This document shows positions 1 through 10,834 of a DNA stretch of 64,000 nt, piece after piece (position 1 is the stretch's first letter; the number at the start of each line of letters is the position of its first letter). The position numbers were made by a program, and so were the translations under genes. Where the stretch lies: NCBI GenBank assembly GCA_021397835.1, contig JAJFZO010000747.1:1614501-1678500 (forward strand), in the 5' to 3' direction. This DNA is from Moringa oleifera. Taxonomy: Eukaryota; Streptophyta; Magnoliopsida; Brassicales; Moringaceae. The notes under the pieces were generated by a model, which saw only the letters and a program-made list of their open reading frames with translations, ran no database searches and was not told where the DNA came from.

Positions 1-219
1 GGATATCAATTGTTTTCAATGAGCTCCTTGTTCTTCATGGATTTGATTACATAGTAGAGAATGCCTCCATTTTAGTGTCTTCTTCAGTTTTTCTCTTATC
101 AAAATACATATTGTCTTAAAGTTTTCTTCTCAGGTAGCGGGCTGTACTTCATGTAGACTAGGTTGGTTTGATTGTGTGTTTGCTGGTCATCATTTCATCT
201 GCTATTATTATTGGTGCAG

Positions 220-1096
220 CTAATATTTCGAGATTTCAAAACATCAAACATTCTACTGGATGAGGATTTCAATGCAAAGCTCTCAGACTTTGGATTGGCT
301 AGGCAAGGACCTCCTGAAGGACTTGGCCATGTCTCGACAACAGTAAGTAGTTTGTTTTTGTCTGAGATGTAAATGAAATATTTGGGCATACACTATCCTG
401 TTAATCTGTCAAGATACAAATATCCGAGACTATGGTCAGAATATTTCGTTGATGAGTAACTCACTAGTCATGCCAATTCTAATTCCTTTACTATTTCTTT
501 TTCTTTTTTTTCTTTTTCCCAAAAAGGTTGTAGGCACTGTAGGTTATGCTGCTCCAGAGTATGTACAAACTGGCAGGCTGACTGCTAAGAGTGATGTTTG
601 GAGCTTTGGGGTGGTTCTGTACGAGCTCATAACAGGAAGGCGAGCATTGGACCGGAATCTACCCCGAAGTGAGCAGAAGCTCTTGGAATGGGTGAGATCT
701 TATGTGTCAGACACGAAGAAATTTCACCTTATTGTAGACCCACGACTTGAAGGACAGTATTGCATCAAGTCAGCTCAGAAACTAGCATCCTTAGCCAACA
801 AATGTCTAATGAAACAGTCAAAGTTGCGCCCTAAAATGAGTGAGGTGGTTGAGATGCTAGGAAACATCATTAGTCAGACATTGGCTCAAGATGCAAGTGT
901 GCCTCTACCCGTTAATGAAACTGAAGATGTTAAGGAAGAAACAGAAGGAGAAACGACTGAGCCTGAGTCCACCAAGGAAGGGAACAATTACCGAAAGAAG
1001 GCATTTGATATCAAAGAAATCGTCAACCTTAGGAACAAGTCAATTGGGAAATTAGACTGGAGAAGTTGGACTCCTGGGTTGGTGAGGACTTGGTGA
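220..1096 (+). CDS. Receptor-like cytoplasmic kinase, PBL19/PCRK-like, 3' part only
   Basis: The gene enters from the left edge; only the last two exons are present. Exon 220-342 follows an acceptor CAG and carries the catalytic loop (FRDFKTSN) and the Mg-binding DFG in LSDFGLAR, ending in HVSTT. A GT-AG intron (343-526) follows. Exon 527-1096 carries the activation segment [10 protein letters not shown], the [15 protein letters not shown] subdomain and the C-lobe, with stop TGA at 1094-1096. The tail of roughly 70 residues is acidic, then basic, and ends in VRTW. In the family these membrane-associated RLCK-VII kinases relay pattern-triggered immune signals. The wording [21 protein letters not shown] and the VRT ending resemble PBL19/PBL20 (PCRK1/2). 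The subgroup is inferred; the kinase identity is certain. The activation segment is intact, unlike kinase B downstream. Confidence 0.88.
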
Positions 1097-1104
1097 CAAA
1101 CATT

Positions 1105-1242
1105 CAGCTTTTGTTACACTGGAAGAACCCTAATGAATACAGATAAACATGTTTTCCTCAACCACTTGGAATACCTCAGCTTTTGTTACACTGGAAGAAC
1201 CCTAATGAATACAGATAAACATGTTTTCCTCAGCCACTTGGA
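1105..1242 (+). repeat. 72-bp tandem duplication, two copies
   Basis: A 72-bp segment starting CAGCTTTTGTTACACTGG is present twice in tandem (1105-1176 and 1177-about 1242), with one or two differences. It lies just after the stop codon of the PBL19-like gene, probably in its 3' UTR. The second unit of the 8-kb kinase duplication (from about 9417) begins inside this same sequence, so this spot also marks a breakpoint. Confidence 0.85.
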
Positions 1243-2589
1243 GGGTATTCGGTCCAGTCTCTCATCTCCTATTGACTTTTTCTTTGTTGCAGCTGTAAAT
1301 ACTGTTTGCAAGAGAAGCTGCACTTGTGGGGCGTGCATGCTTTTCTTGCATTCATGATTTCCCTGTATTTTCCCCCTTCAAGTGGCAGGGAATATAGCTG
1401 TCTATATGTGGTATGTCCTCATTTGGGGCTCCTTGTATTAATGCCTTATGAGCTGGTTGCCTCCTCCAAGGCTTCCATTCCCATGGTTTTGCTGTAGATT
1501 TGCTAAATCTTGAATCTTTTCAATCTGCTGAAGAAGGTGATTTTCCACGGCTACCTGTTACAACCTTGATTCAGATGGGGGCTTGCTTGTCCCCTAATTT
1601 CGAGTCTGCAGATCAGACAGAGCTCAACAATTTGATGTTGATCTATCAAAGTTTATTCATGTCTGGTTTATCGGTAGATCTGTTAATTAACTTCAGATGA
1701 TCCAGAAGTAAGCTGTAGAATACCCTTTAGTAACAGAAAATCCGGACCATAGAACCTTGAAATGCATAAATTTGTCTGAATTGTTAACAGTGTGATTGGA
1801 TTGAGTTCTTTGGTCCCAATTGATAACCTAACTTAGGCCAATTTCCAGAGCTCCTAAAGAATTACAATTTTTGATACAGTGCTCCCTTTGTCCTCTTTGT
1901 TGTCACCGTAATTCCTGTTGAAAGAAATCCTGCAATGATGTAAGAGGGCAGAAAGTACTGGATGCCAAAAAGGTCACTTTTCAGGGTAAGCCATAAACTG
2001 GAAAGTCTCCTTTCTTCTTTCCATGGAAAAGCTCAAAAGCTTCATGGACTAACACCATTGACAATTCCACCTTCACGTGCAGCCCTCTCTTTCTGCACTT
2101 CCCACCATCAATCCTCAACTTGCAATTCCCTTTTCCAAGGTTTCCATTATCCAGCTCCCTCTCTATCTCCCTCTCTCTTCCTGTGATCTAGACATGAGTT
2201 TCTTCCCTGATCTTTTGATAAAAGAATGAATGACAGAACAAGAATGTAAGAACCCTATATGAATAAATGAATACAGTATAAAATACAGGAATCCAGGCTA
2301 GAAGAGGTGGGGAAAAGGGATAAAGGGGAGAACATTTCTGGGGATCACAAGACCAAGCACTCTTCCATTTTCCAAGCTGTTTCTGGGTATTACAAGCATT
2401 TAGGCAAAATCTCTCATCTTCCAGGCCAACCCTCAAACTACGTTAACAGAATTTGATTTTGGATACAATTAACAAAACAACTGTACAGTCATAAGTAAAA
2501 GTGGATGCCTGTGTTCGCTTGCAAACCACCTTTGATTGCGTCAAAACAGAAAAAGAGTAGTGTTCCTCGTGTGCCTGCATTCACCGTTT
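1243..2589. other. Region between PBL19-like and kinase A, no gene recognised
   Basis: This stretch is moderately GC-rich and repeated at 9460-10834. Short open frames exist on both strands, but none keeps its frame between the two copies: for example, the minus-strand frame near 1960-2050 is broken by a stop in copy 1 and open in copy 2. It probably holds the convergent 3' ends of the two flanking kinase transcripts. Confidence 0.5.
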
Positions 2590-4731
2590 TCAAGCGTAAA
2601 GAGGAGAAGCAGAGGGCCGCGGATACGCTGCAGGGCCAGCTGCAGCCCTCCTTCTGCTAGTAGCATCATCTGCGCTTCGTCTACGAATTCTTTGCGCACT
2701 GCCAGAATGGTCAGGATTGCCTTGAGCTTCCTTGGATTCCTGGAGTTCCTCCAATGCTGTCACGATCTCATTCATATTTGGCCTGAACTTGGCTTCTGTG
2801 GATATGCATCGCAACGCGAGCATCGCTGCCTTGTAGGCTCCCTCCATTGTATACTGCCCTTCAATTCGATTGTCTAGGACTCGGAAAATCTTTCTCTTGT
2901 TGGCCAAATAGGGTTTAGCCCATTCAACAAGATTGTGCTCTCCTGATGGCCTGTTCTTGTCCACTGCTCTTCGCCCAGATAACATTTCTAGCAGAACAAC
3001 TCCAAAACTATAGACATCGCTCTTCGTGGTCAAGTGACCTAATTGGTAGAAAACGTAGCAAGATTAACACACAACGAAAGTCATTCTGATATCAATGAAG
3101 ACAGACTTATCAAGTACCTGTGGCAAGGTATTCAGGAGCTGCGTATCCATATGTCCCCATAACTCGGGTAGAGACATGACTTTTATCACCCGTTGGCCCA
3201 TCCTTGGCCAACCCGAAATCAGAAAGCTTTGCATTGTAGTTCTGTAATCATATCATTAGGGGTCTCAGAAGAGCCAGAGAAGATAAAGAAACAGAAGGGT
3301 TGCTGAATCTATATCGGGTTTACCGAATCAAGCAGAATGTTCGAGGTCTTAAAGTCTCGGTATATCACTTTGGTTTCAGCACTGTGAAGGTAGGCAAGAC
3401 CATTGGCTGCGCCAAGAGCAACCTTCAAGCGGAGGCTCCATGAAAGAGGTTGGAAATACGAACCCCCTGGCATAACAACAATGATTCAAGTGTTATTCAC
3501 AGAATATCGAACAAAATCTCATAGAGTGGAAATGGTGTCAAGAGACTCGCAGGAAGAACTCTGTTACTCACTCCTGAACAAATGATTCTCCAAGCTGCCT
3601 CGAGGCATGAATTCGTACACTAAAAGCCGGTGTTCATCCTCGAGGCAATACCCAACCAGTTTTACAAGATGAGGATGGGAAAGCTGCCCCAGATAGTTCA
3701 CTTCCGCCTATAGAATTACAGAAACCAAACATCTTCAAAAATTTTAGAATTAACCATCTGGCACAAATAAGCTCAAACACAAGGAGAACATGAACTCACC
3801 AGCCACTCCTTGTGACCTTGAAAGCCATCTTGGTTAAGCCTCTTCACAGCGATAACCATGCCAGTTCCGGGTTTTGTAGCAGTGAGTGACTGCTCGTCAA
3901 TCCATCCTTTGAAAACTGACCCGAACCCACCTTCTCCGAGCACACTGTCTGGACGGAAGTTCCTGGTTGCCATTTTGAGCTCGGAGAAACAGAAACTCTT
4001 CAAGTTCGGGGACTGCAAGATCTCACCTTCAGTCCTGGGAGTTGCAGGCACTGAAACTGATGAGAACTTGCTTCCCATACTGCTCCCATCATTCCCATCC
4101 GTGCTAACATACTTCGAACTCACCCCTAGACATGCACAGATGATAAATTTCTTCATTATTCTTCGAATTCGATAAATATAGCAGCTGTTTAGTTGCCAAG
4201 AAAGCTCAGGGAAATGGGATAGGGAACCTTTGGTGCTGTGCCTATAGAGAATAACTATAAACAGAATGTAACAAGAGGAAACAAAATTAAGTTGATTAAA
4301 TATGTAAAATTGTGGATCAAATGTAATATTTTTCATCTTCCTGGATTTATCAACAATAAATCATAGAAAAAGGACACATGCAAATTGTTAACAGGTTGAA
4401 GTTCAACCAGTTTTTGGAAAAAAATGGTGAAAGTTAAACAAGAGCCGGAAGAACGGAAGCATGAATTGTCAAACCAATCAGCAAAATCTAATCAGACATA
4501 GTAGCTACTAATTGGACCCAAAAGCCAGAAGCAGAAACATCAAAACTGGGCTCCACTAAACCAGAATCAGTTACTTTCCTGGATAAACCTCAATTTTGAT
4601 CAAGCTGAAATCCAGAGAAACAAACACTCAAATGATGAACCCAGACGAGTCATAGTAAAAGGCCTGGAAATCTCAGTACCTGTGTTGCTTGGGCTCTCTG
4701 CTTTGATTCTGGCACTCAAGCAAACCCCCAT
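2590..4731 (-). CDS. APK1/PBL-type receptor-like cytoplasmic kinase, copy A (complete)
   Basis: Six exons on the minus strand: 4680-4731, 3800-4125, 3572-3707, 3324-3466, 3118-3241 and 2590-3038, all with GT-AG introns and matching phase, giving 409 aa. Exon 1 encodes [13 protein letters not shown]. Gly2 and Cys4 form the N-myristoylation and palmitoylation signal of this family, so the open frame starting MKKFIICA at exon 2 is not the real start. Kinase landmarks are GEGGFGSV (81-88), IAVK (Lys112), YRD (Asp209), DFG (Asp227) and [10 protein letters not shown] (248-257). The closest known type is the Arabidopsis APK1/PBL group of RLCK-VII, which acts at the plasma membrane below immune receptors. 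The C-tail after the C-lobe is rich in Arg, Ala and Pro. A near copy lies 8.2 kb away (10835-12883). The subgroup is inferred. Confidence 0.92.
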
Positions 4732-5103
4732 GAAAGGAAATCTCAGACAAGGAAACCACCACTTGGAGCTCTCTTCCTATGGATCATAGAAAGAGTAAAG
4801 TTTGAATTGGACCATGACAAATGGAAACTCAGACGAAGCAGATCTACGTGAAAAGGAAAAAACTTCTCTCCTCCTCTGCCAAAAAGTAAAGTTATGCAAG
4901 TTCCTGGTTTGACGGCTTTCACTGTAACTTTAAGTTTTATGCAACAGATTTATTTAAGAAAAGGAAAGGGAACAAACCCATAAACGAGAACATTGAGAAA
5001 ATCACCAGCTCACCTCTTTTTCTGTCAACCAGCCCCAAAAACGAAAAACCAAATCCCACCAAGAGAGAATGGGAGAGAATCAAAAGATGGACTTCTTTGT
5101 TTA

Positions 5104-5311
5104 TCTCGGTGTTTGTCTACATACAAAGAAGCTAAGAGAGAGAGAGAGAGAAAGAGTTGACCTGGTTATGGATGCTTATTTTGATCAGCAGTAGCAACCC
5201 GCCACTATGAACACAAAAGACAGAGAGAACGTTTAGGGGAGAAACCAAGGAAGGTGGGAAGAATTGCATTAATGGCGGGTCCGGTCCCGCTTTTAAGCCC
5301 AAGGTTTTATA
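5104..5311 (-). promoter_or_regulatory. Leader and putative core promoter of kinase A
   Basis: Read on the minus strand, a TATAAAA box lies at 5305-5311. Downstream in the leader is a (CT)n tract (complement of 5134-5152), typical of plant pyrimidine patches, and next to it a GTCAAC, the complement of the W-box core TTGAC. The start codon is at 4731, so the leader would be about 540 nt if this TATA is used. Homology with unit 2 stops at about 5103, so kinase B lacks this whole stretch. Assignment is by position and motif only. Confidence 0.5.
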
Positions 5312-8160
5312 CGGTCTCTATTTCTTCTCCCTGTGTATGTCCTTTCTTCCCAGTAGAGAGTTTAGTCAGAGAAGATAGATAAGCCTTGGGCAGGATTGCC
5401 ACCATTCTCAGCCGTTGGATCTTCCTCTCAAGAATCCTCTTCTCGATGCGTGAACGCAGCCTGGCTTAGCAGCTCCATTAGAGCCGGCGACGCTCTGCTT
5501 ATATATATATATACAAAACTGAAAACCACTGGAGTACTAAAATTCAAGCCCCCAAATGTCAAAATGAATCCAAATTTTAGGGTTTTAGATGAACCATCAG
5601 AAGAATTCTTCTCAGCATTTAACATTTTTTATAAAAAAAATTTCCCACCCTCTCTGTTAGATTCTAATGCATGAATCATCATACTGTTTCTTTTACATGT
5701 TACGGAGAATTGCCCAAAAAAACTATCTTGTTAAACAAAAATTATATTTTTTAATAAAAATTAAATCTTTTCAACTTTATAATATATATATTTTTTACTA
5801 ATTTAATCTTTATTAATTTTTTGGGCAGAAAAAATTAAATTTGTAATTGATATGTCAACGAAGAACAAAATAATTGTAATATATATTTATTTCTTTAATT
5901 TTTATTTTATTAATATTTATTTTATATGTCAATATAAATTATAAACTAAATATTAAATTTTTCAATTTTTAGACTATTATATATATATATATAAAAGTAA
6001 TGTAAAATGTAAAAAATATATATATTTTAAAAAAAAATGATTTGAGCATAAATTTATTTACACAAGAGAATAAGATATTTAATGTGACACCTAAGATCAT
6101 TATGCTTACAAGTTTTAAACATCAATTTTTTAGATAAAATTTAGTGTGTAACGACAGAATTAGCGTGTCATGCACGAGGATGGCAATGAATCGAATATCT
6201 GCTCATTTAAAAAAAATTAAATTTAAACTTGATTAAAATGTGCTTAATCAAATTCATTTCAAATCAATTTAAAAAATTAATTTTAATATCTGAATCTGTT
6301 TTAAATTTATTTATAATTATTTATATAATTTAAATTTTATTTATTTTATTTATATATTATAATTTTTAATAAGATAATTTTTATTAATTAAATAAAAAAT
6401 TAAAATTTAATAATAAAATTTTAAATATAAAATTAAAAATTTAATATAATTAAATTTAAATTTAAATATAATTAAATTTTAAATAAAAATTTATTATATT
6501 AATATAATTATATAAAGAGTAATGAGTATTTAAAAATCAAAATTCGAACTAGATTTAAATTCAATTCAGATATTGAATTTCAAATCCAAATTCATCTAAA
6601 CTCTTAAATATTACCCAAACTTATCTTATTAAAATTTTATCTAATTAAATACTAATCGTACAAGTGTATAATTATGAATTGCTGATCGCCTAACCTTATT
6701 TATTAATCCCAATAGTGCCGTTTATGTCAATTTGAAAGCACGATTTTGTTCGTTACCCCATTTAATGAAACAATAATGGATAATTTTGATGTATATATAA
6801 ACATGAATTGAATCTCTTGCTGACCTTAATTTGTCATTGAAGTGAGGCCCAAGAAAAACGGTATGACATTTGATTTTGATGTATATACGTCACGCCTGGC
6901 CTACCCGCGCAAATTTTTTATTCAAAAATGGAAATTGCTTAAAATCTAATTATGTAAGATTTAAGGGTCGGTCCATTTTATAATATGGTTGAAATTAAGA
7001 ATATTATTCTTGATCCTTTGTTTTTTTATCACTTAACATGGATTTTCTTCTTTTTTTTTTAATCAGGGTATTAATATTTTGCTATAAATACATGTGAACA
7101 TGGTAGCTACCTCTTTAAAATTATTCACAAGCGCTCCCATTATTTCGTGTTGCTTTGCCATTGTTTTCTATCCAATTCTTGTTTGCACAAATACATAAAT
7201 ATTTATTATAAATTATTTTAAAATTAATAATATATTAGTTAATTTTATAGATGTAGTGTCATTTTAAAAATCAATTCATTCAATAATTTATAAAATACCA
7301 ATTATATATTTTAAATATAAAAATTAATAATTTTAAAATAAATAATATTTACACCATGATATCTATTGAGACAATAACATTATCATTGACATAAAATTTT
7401 ATATAGTTGAGAATTATTATTATTTGTTTTGAATATAAAAATTTAAATATATATATAAGAAAAGCATGAAAGGGATAAATTATGAGATTGCTTTTGGGGA
7501 TTTTGCAAATCTAAGAACTAAATCTACCCGTGATCGGTACCTTTGATGGATTTAATCCAAAAATTAACATGAAAACGACATGAAAAAGAAAAAGAAGAAA
7601 AACCTTATCGTGATATCATCCACACCAGATCACGTCACATCACCGCCGTGGCCCTATACTCTGTAGACTTTTCTCTCTCATTGGAGCTTAAAGTGAACTC
7701 GACCACACGGGATGATTACCGACATGGGGAGACAGATCTTGACTGTGATCACTGCCTTTTTATTTTTGACTTTTTAAGTCCGCCCGTCGAGGGGTCCAAC
7801 TGCTGGGACCCACATTGACAACGGTCCTCCAATGCATGTCTTTCTGCTTGAGGCCGGCTCGGCTCATTCGGCTCCCATTTGGCTCAAGCCATGAGCCGTC
7901 CATCTCGTGGAGAGTGCCGCCTGGGCTCTGCTTTGGACAGCTTCGTGACAGTTGGAATTGGTAGGTTCCTAGAATAGTCAAATAAACGTTTAATCCTTTA
8001 ATTAATTATGTTAATTAATTATTAAAACAACAATATTTTATTTATTATATATTTAATTAATTCAATGATAATAAAATTTAGGGAAGCGAGAGGCATTAGT
8101 CAAAGAGCGTGTCAACTTTGACGGGATTGCGGGATGTCCGTACATATTCACTGTGCTTAG
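5312..8160. other. AT-rich intergenic region unique to unit 1
   Basis: Very AT-rich between 5680 and 7600, with (TA)n runs and no credible coding frame. Near 6175-6640 a segment starting GAGGATGGCAATGAATCG looks like a degenerate dispersed plant repeat (inferred from style, not searched). 7610-7980 is an island of clearly higher GC; its open frame at 7760-7981 is not recognised. The region has no counterpart in unit 2. Confidence 0.5.
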
Positions 8161-10834
8161 AAATTAATAAATTATAATTTATAATATAACAAAGTACAAG
8201 TTTAAGGAAGATCCATACGTAAAAATATTTTTAAAAAATAATATTTAAATTAAAAAATAATATTTTAATAAAAAATAAGAGGGAAAAAAACAGATCCAAA
8301 TGATTTTTTGGGGTTTGTGCTATAAAAGTTGATACTGAGGAGTATATGTGCATTTTGCATATGATCAGTTCATTTTTAATTCCTCAGCTTTTTATGTTTA
8401 TATTTGTTTTTATTAATTGATGTATTTGATATGTTACTGCTTTTAATAGGTTAAAAATTAATTTAAATTTAATTTATAAAATGTATATTGCATAAATTTT
8501 GAAATTTATGTTAAAATAATTTTAAAAATTTTTTAAATGAATTTTTATTTATCTATTTAAGTTAAATTAAACTCTAATATTTAAATTCAAGATCTTTTGT
8601 CATCATAATAAATTTTATAATTTTTTAAAATAATACAACTTTTTTTACTAATTCATAGTAATTTGTAAATTTAAATTTATAAAAATTGAAAAAATAACCT
8701 TAAAATAAAGTAACAAATTTATTTAAATTATTTTTTAAGCATTTCAAGTATCAAATTACCTTCAATTCTCTAGAACCATTTCATATTAACATTCAATTTA
8801 AACAGAATCTATAAATAAAAATTTATTCAAAAATGCTTTAAAATTTAAAATCCATTAAAAAACTTCAAAATTTTATGAGATAATTATTTTAATTTTTCAA
8901 TTTAAATTACAATGACCAAATTTAATTCATGATATAAAAAATCTTCAAAACTTGGACTATGCGTCGATAATGAATTTGCATAATTATTCTAAATGCATTA
9001 ATTTTTAAAAATGCAAAAAGCTCATATGATAGATACATATATTCTAGCATGCTAAAAACTATATTCTATATTAATAATAATGTTAATAATTGAATTATAT
9101 TGAAATCGGATTAACAAATGTAACTCAAATACTCAATTTAATCTATGAAATCGAGTCTCAACATTAATCGTACTGAAATAAGTTGGACTGCATAAAAATT
9201 CAAGGGAGAAATTCAAGCAAAGTAACTTGGTTTGAATTAATTCCAATATCTAGATGTACTTTTTTTCTTTTTGTATTGCATTTAATTAAAGAATTAGAGC
9301 AAAATTAGTAACATCAATTTCTAATTAGAGAAAAGCATTAAATTATTGCGAAAAATCAAATAATCATTTTCCATAAGCACTGAGACAGATTAAGCAACAA
9401 TACAGACGATAATTGTTGGAACAACCCTAATGAATACAGATAAACATGTTTTCCTCGACCACTTGGGAGGGTATTCGGTCCCGTCTCTTATCTCCTGTTG
9501 ATTTTGTCTTTGTTGCAGCTGTAAATACTGTTTGCAAGAGAAGCTGCACTTATGGGGCATGCATGCTTTTCTTGCATTCATGATTTCCATGTATTTTCCC
9601 CCTTCAAGTGGCAGGGAATATAGCTGGTTGCCTCCTCCAAGGCTTCCATTCCCATGGTTTTGCTGTAGAGTTGCTAAATCTTGAATCTTTTCAATCTGCT
9701 GAAGAAGGTGATTTTCCACCGGCTTCCTGTTACAACCCTGATTCAGACGGGGGGCTTGCTTGTCCCCTAATTTCGAGTCTGCAGATCAGACAGAGCTGAA
9801 CAATTTGATGTTGATCTATCAAAGTTTATTCATGTCTGGTTTATTGGTAGATCTGTTAATTAACTTCAGATAATCCAGAAGTGAGCTGTAGAACACCCTT
9901 TAGTAACAGAAAATCCGGACCACAGAACCTTGAAGTACATAAATTTGTCTGAATTGCTAACAATGTGATCGGATTGAGTTCTTTGGTCCCAATTGATTAA
10001 CCTAACTTAGGCCCATTTCCAGAGCTTCTGAAGAATTGCAATTCTTGATGCAGTGTTCCCTTTGTCCTCTCTGTTGTCACTGTAATTTCTGTTGATAGAA
10101 ATCCTGCAACGACGTAGGAGGGCAGAAAGTGTTGGGTGCCAAAAAGGCCACTTTTCAGGGTAAGCCATAAACTGAAAAGTCTCCTTTCTTCTATCCATGG
10201 AAAAGCTCAAAAGCTTCATGGACTAACACCATTGACAATTCCACCTTCACGTGAATCCCTCTCTTTCTGCACTTCCCATCATCAATCCTCAACTTACAAT
10301 TCCCTTTTCCAAGGTTTCCATCATCCAGCTCTCTCTATCTCCTTCTCTCTTTCTGCAATCTAGACATGAGTTTCTTCCCTGATCTTTTGACAAAAGAAAG
10401 AATAACAGAACAAGAATGTAAGAAACCTATATGAATAAATTAATGTAGCATAAAATACAGGAATCCAGGCTAGAAGAGGAAGGGAAAACGTAAAAAGGGA
10501 GAACATTTATGGGGGTCACAAGCCCAAGCACTCTTCCATTTCCAAGCTGTTTCTGGGTATTACAAGCATTTGGGCAAAATCTCTCATCTTCCAGGCCAAC
10601 CCTCAAACAATGTTAACAGAATTTGATTTTGGATACAATTAACAAAACAACTGTACAGTCATAAGTAAAAGAGGATGCCTGTGTTCGCTTGCAAAGCATC
10701 TTTGATTGCGTCAAAACAGAAAAAGAGTAGTGTTCTTTGTGTGCCTGGATTCACCGTTTTCAAGCATAAAGAGGACTAGCAAAGGGCAACGGATACGCTG
10801 AGGGCAAGCTGCAGCCCTTCTTCTGCTAGTAGCA

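Larger units (their letters stand above)
1195..9416. repeat. Tandem duplication unit 1 (kinase A unit)
   Basis: Unit 1 runs from the 3' flank of the PBL19-like gene through kinase A and its promoter to AT-rich DNA (8160-9416) that matches 13290-14281. Blocks 1195-5103 and 8170-9416 align collinearly with unit 2, by eye mostly with a few mismatches per 60 bases. Block 5104 to about 8165 has no counterpart in unit 2. The right edge is the abrupt join near 9416, where the TPI 3' flank switches to the PBL19 3' flank. Confidence 0.85.

Noticed and set aside
4126..4336. Kinase A starting at MKNITFDPQ or MKKFIICA
   Set aside because: These residues lie in intron 1. A real first exon at 4680-4731 encodes the expected MGVCLSA start and splices in phase.
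9390..9719. 109-codon minus-strand frame across the unit 1/unit 2 join
   Set aside because: It spans the duplication junction, so it cannot be an old gene, and the equivalent in copy 1 is not open.
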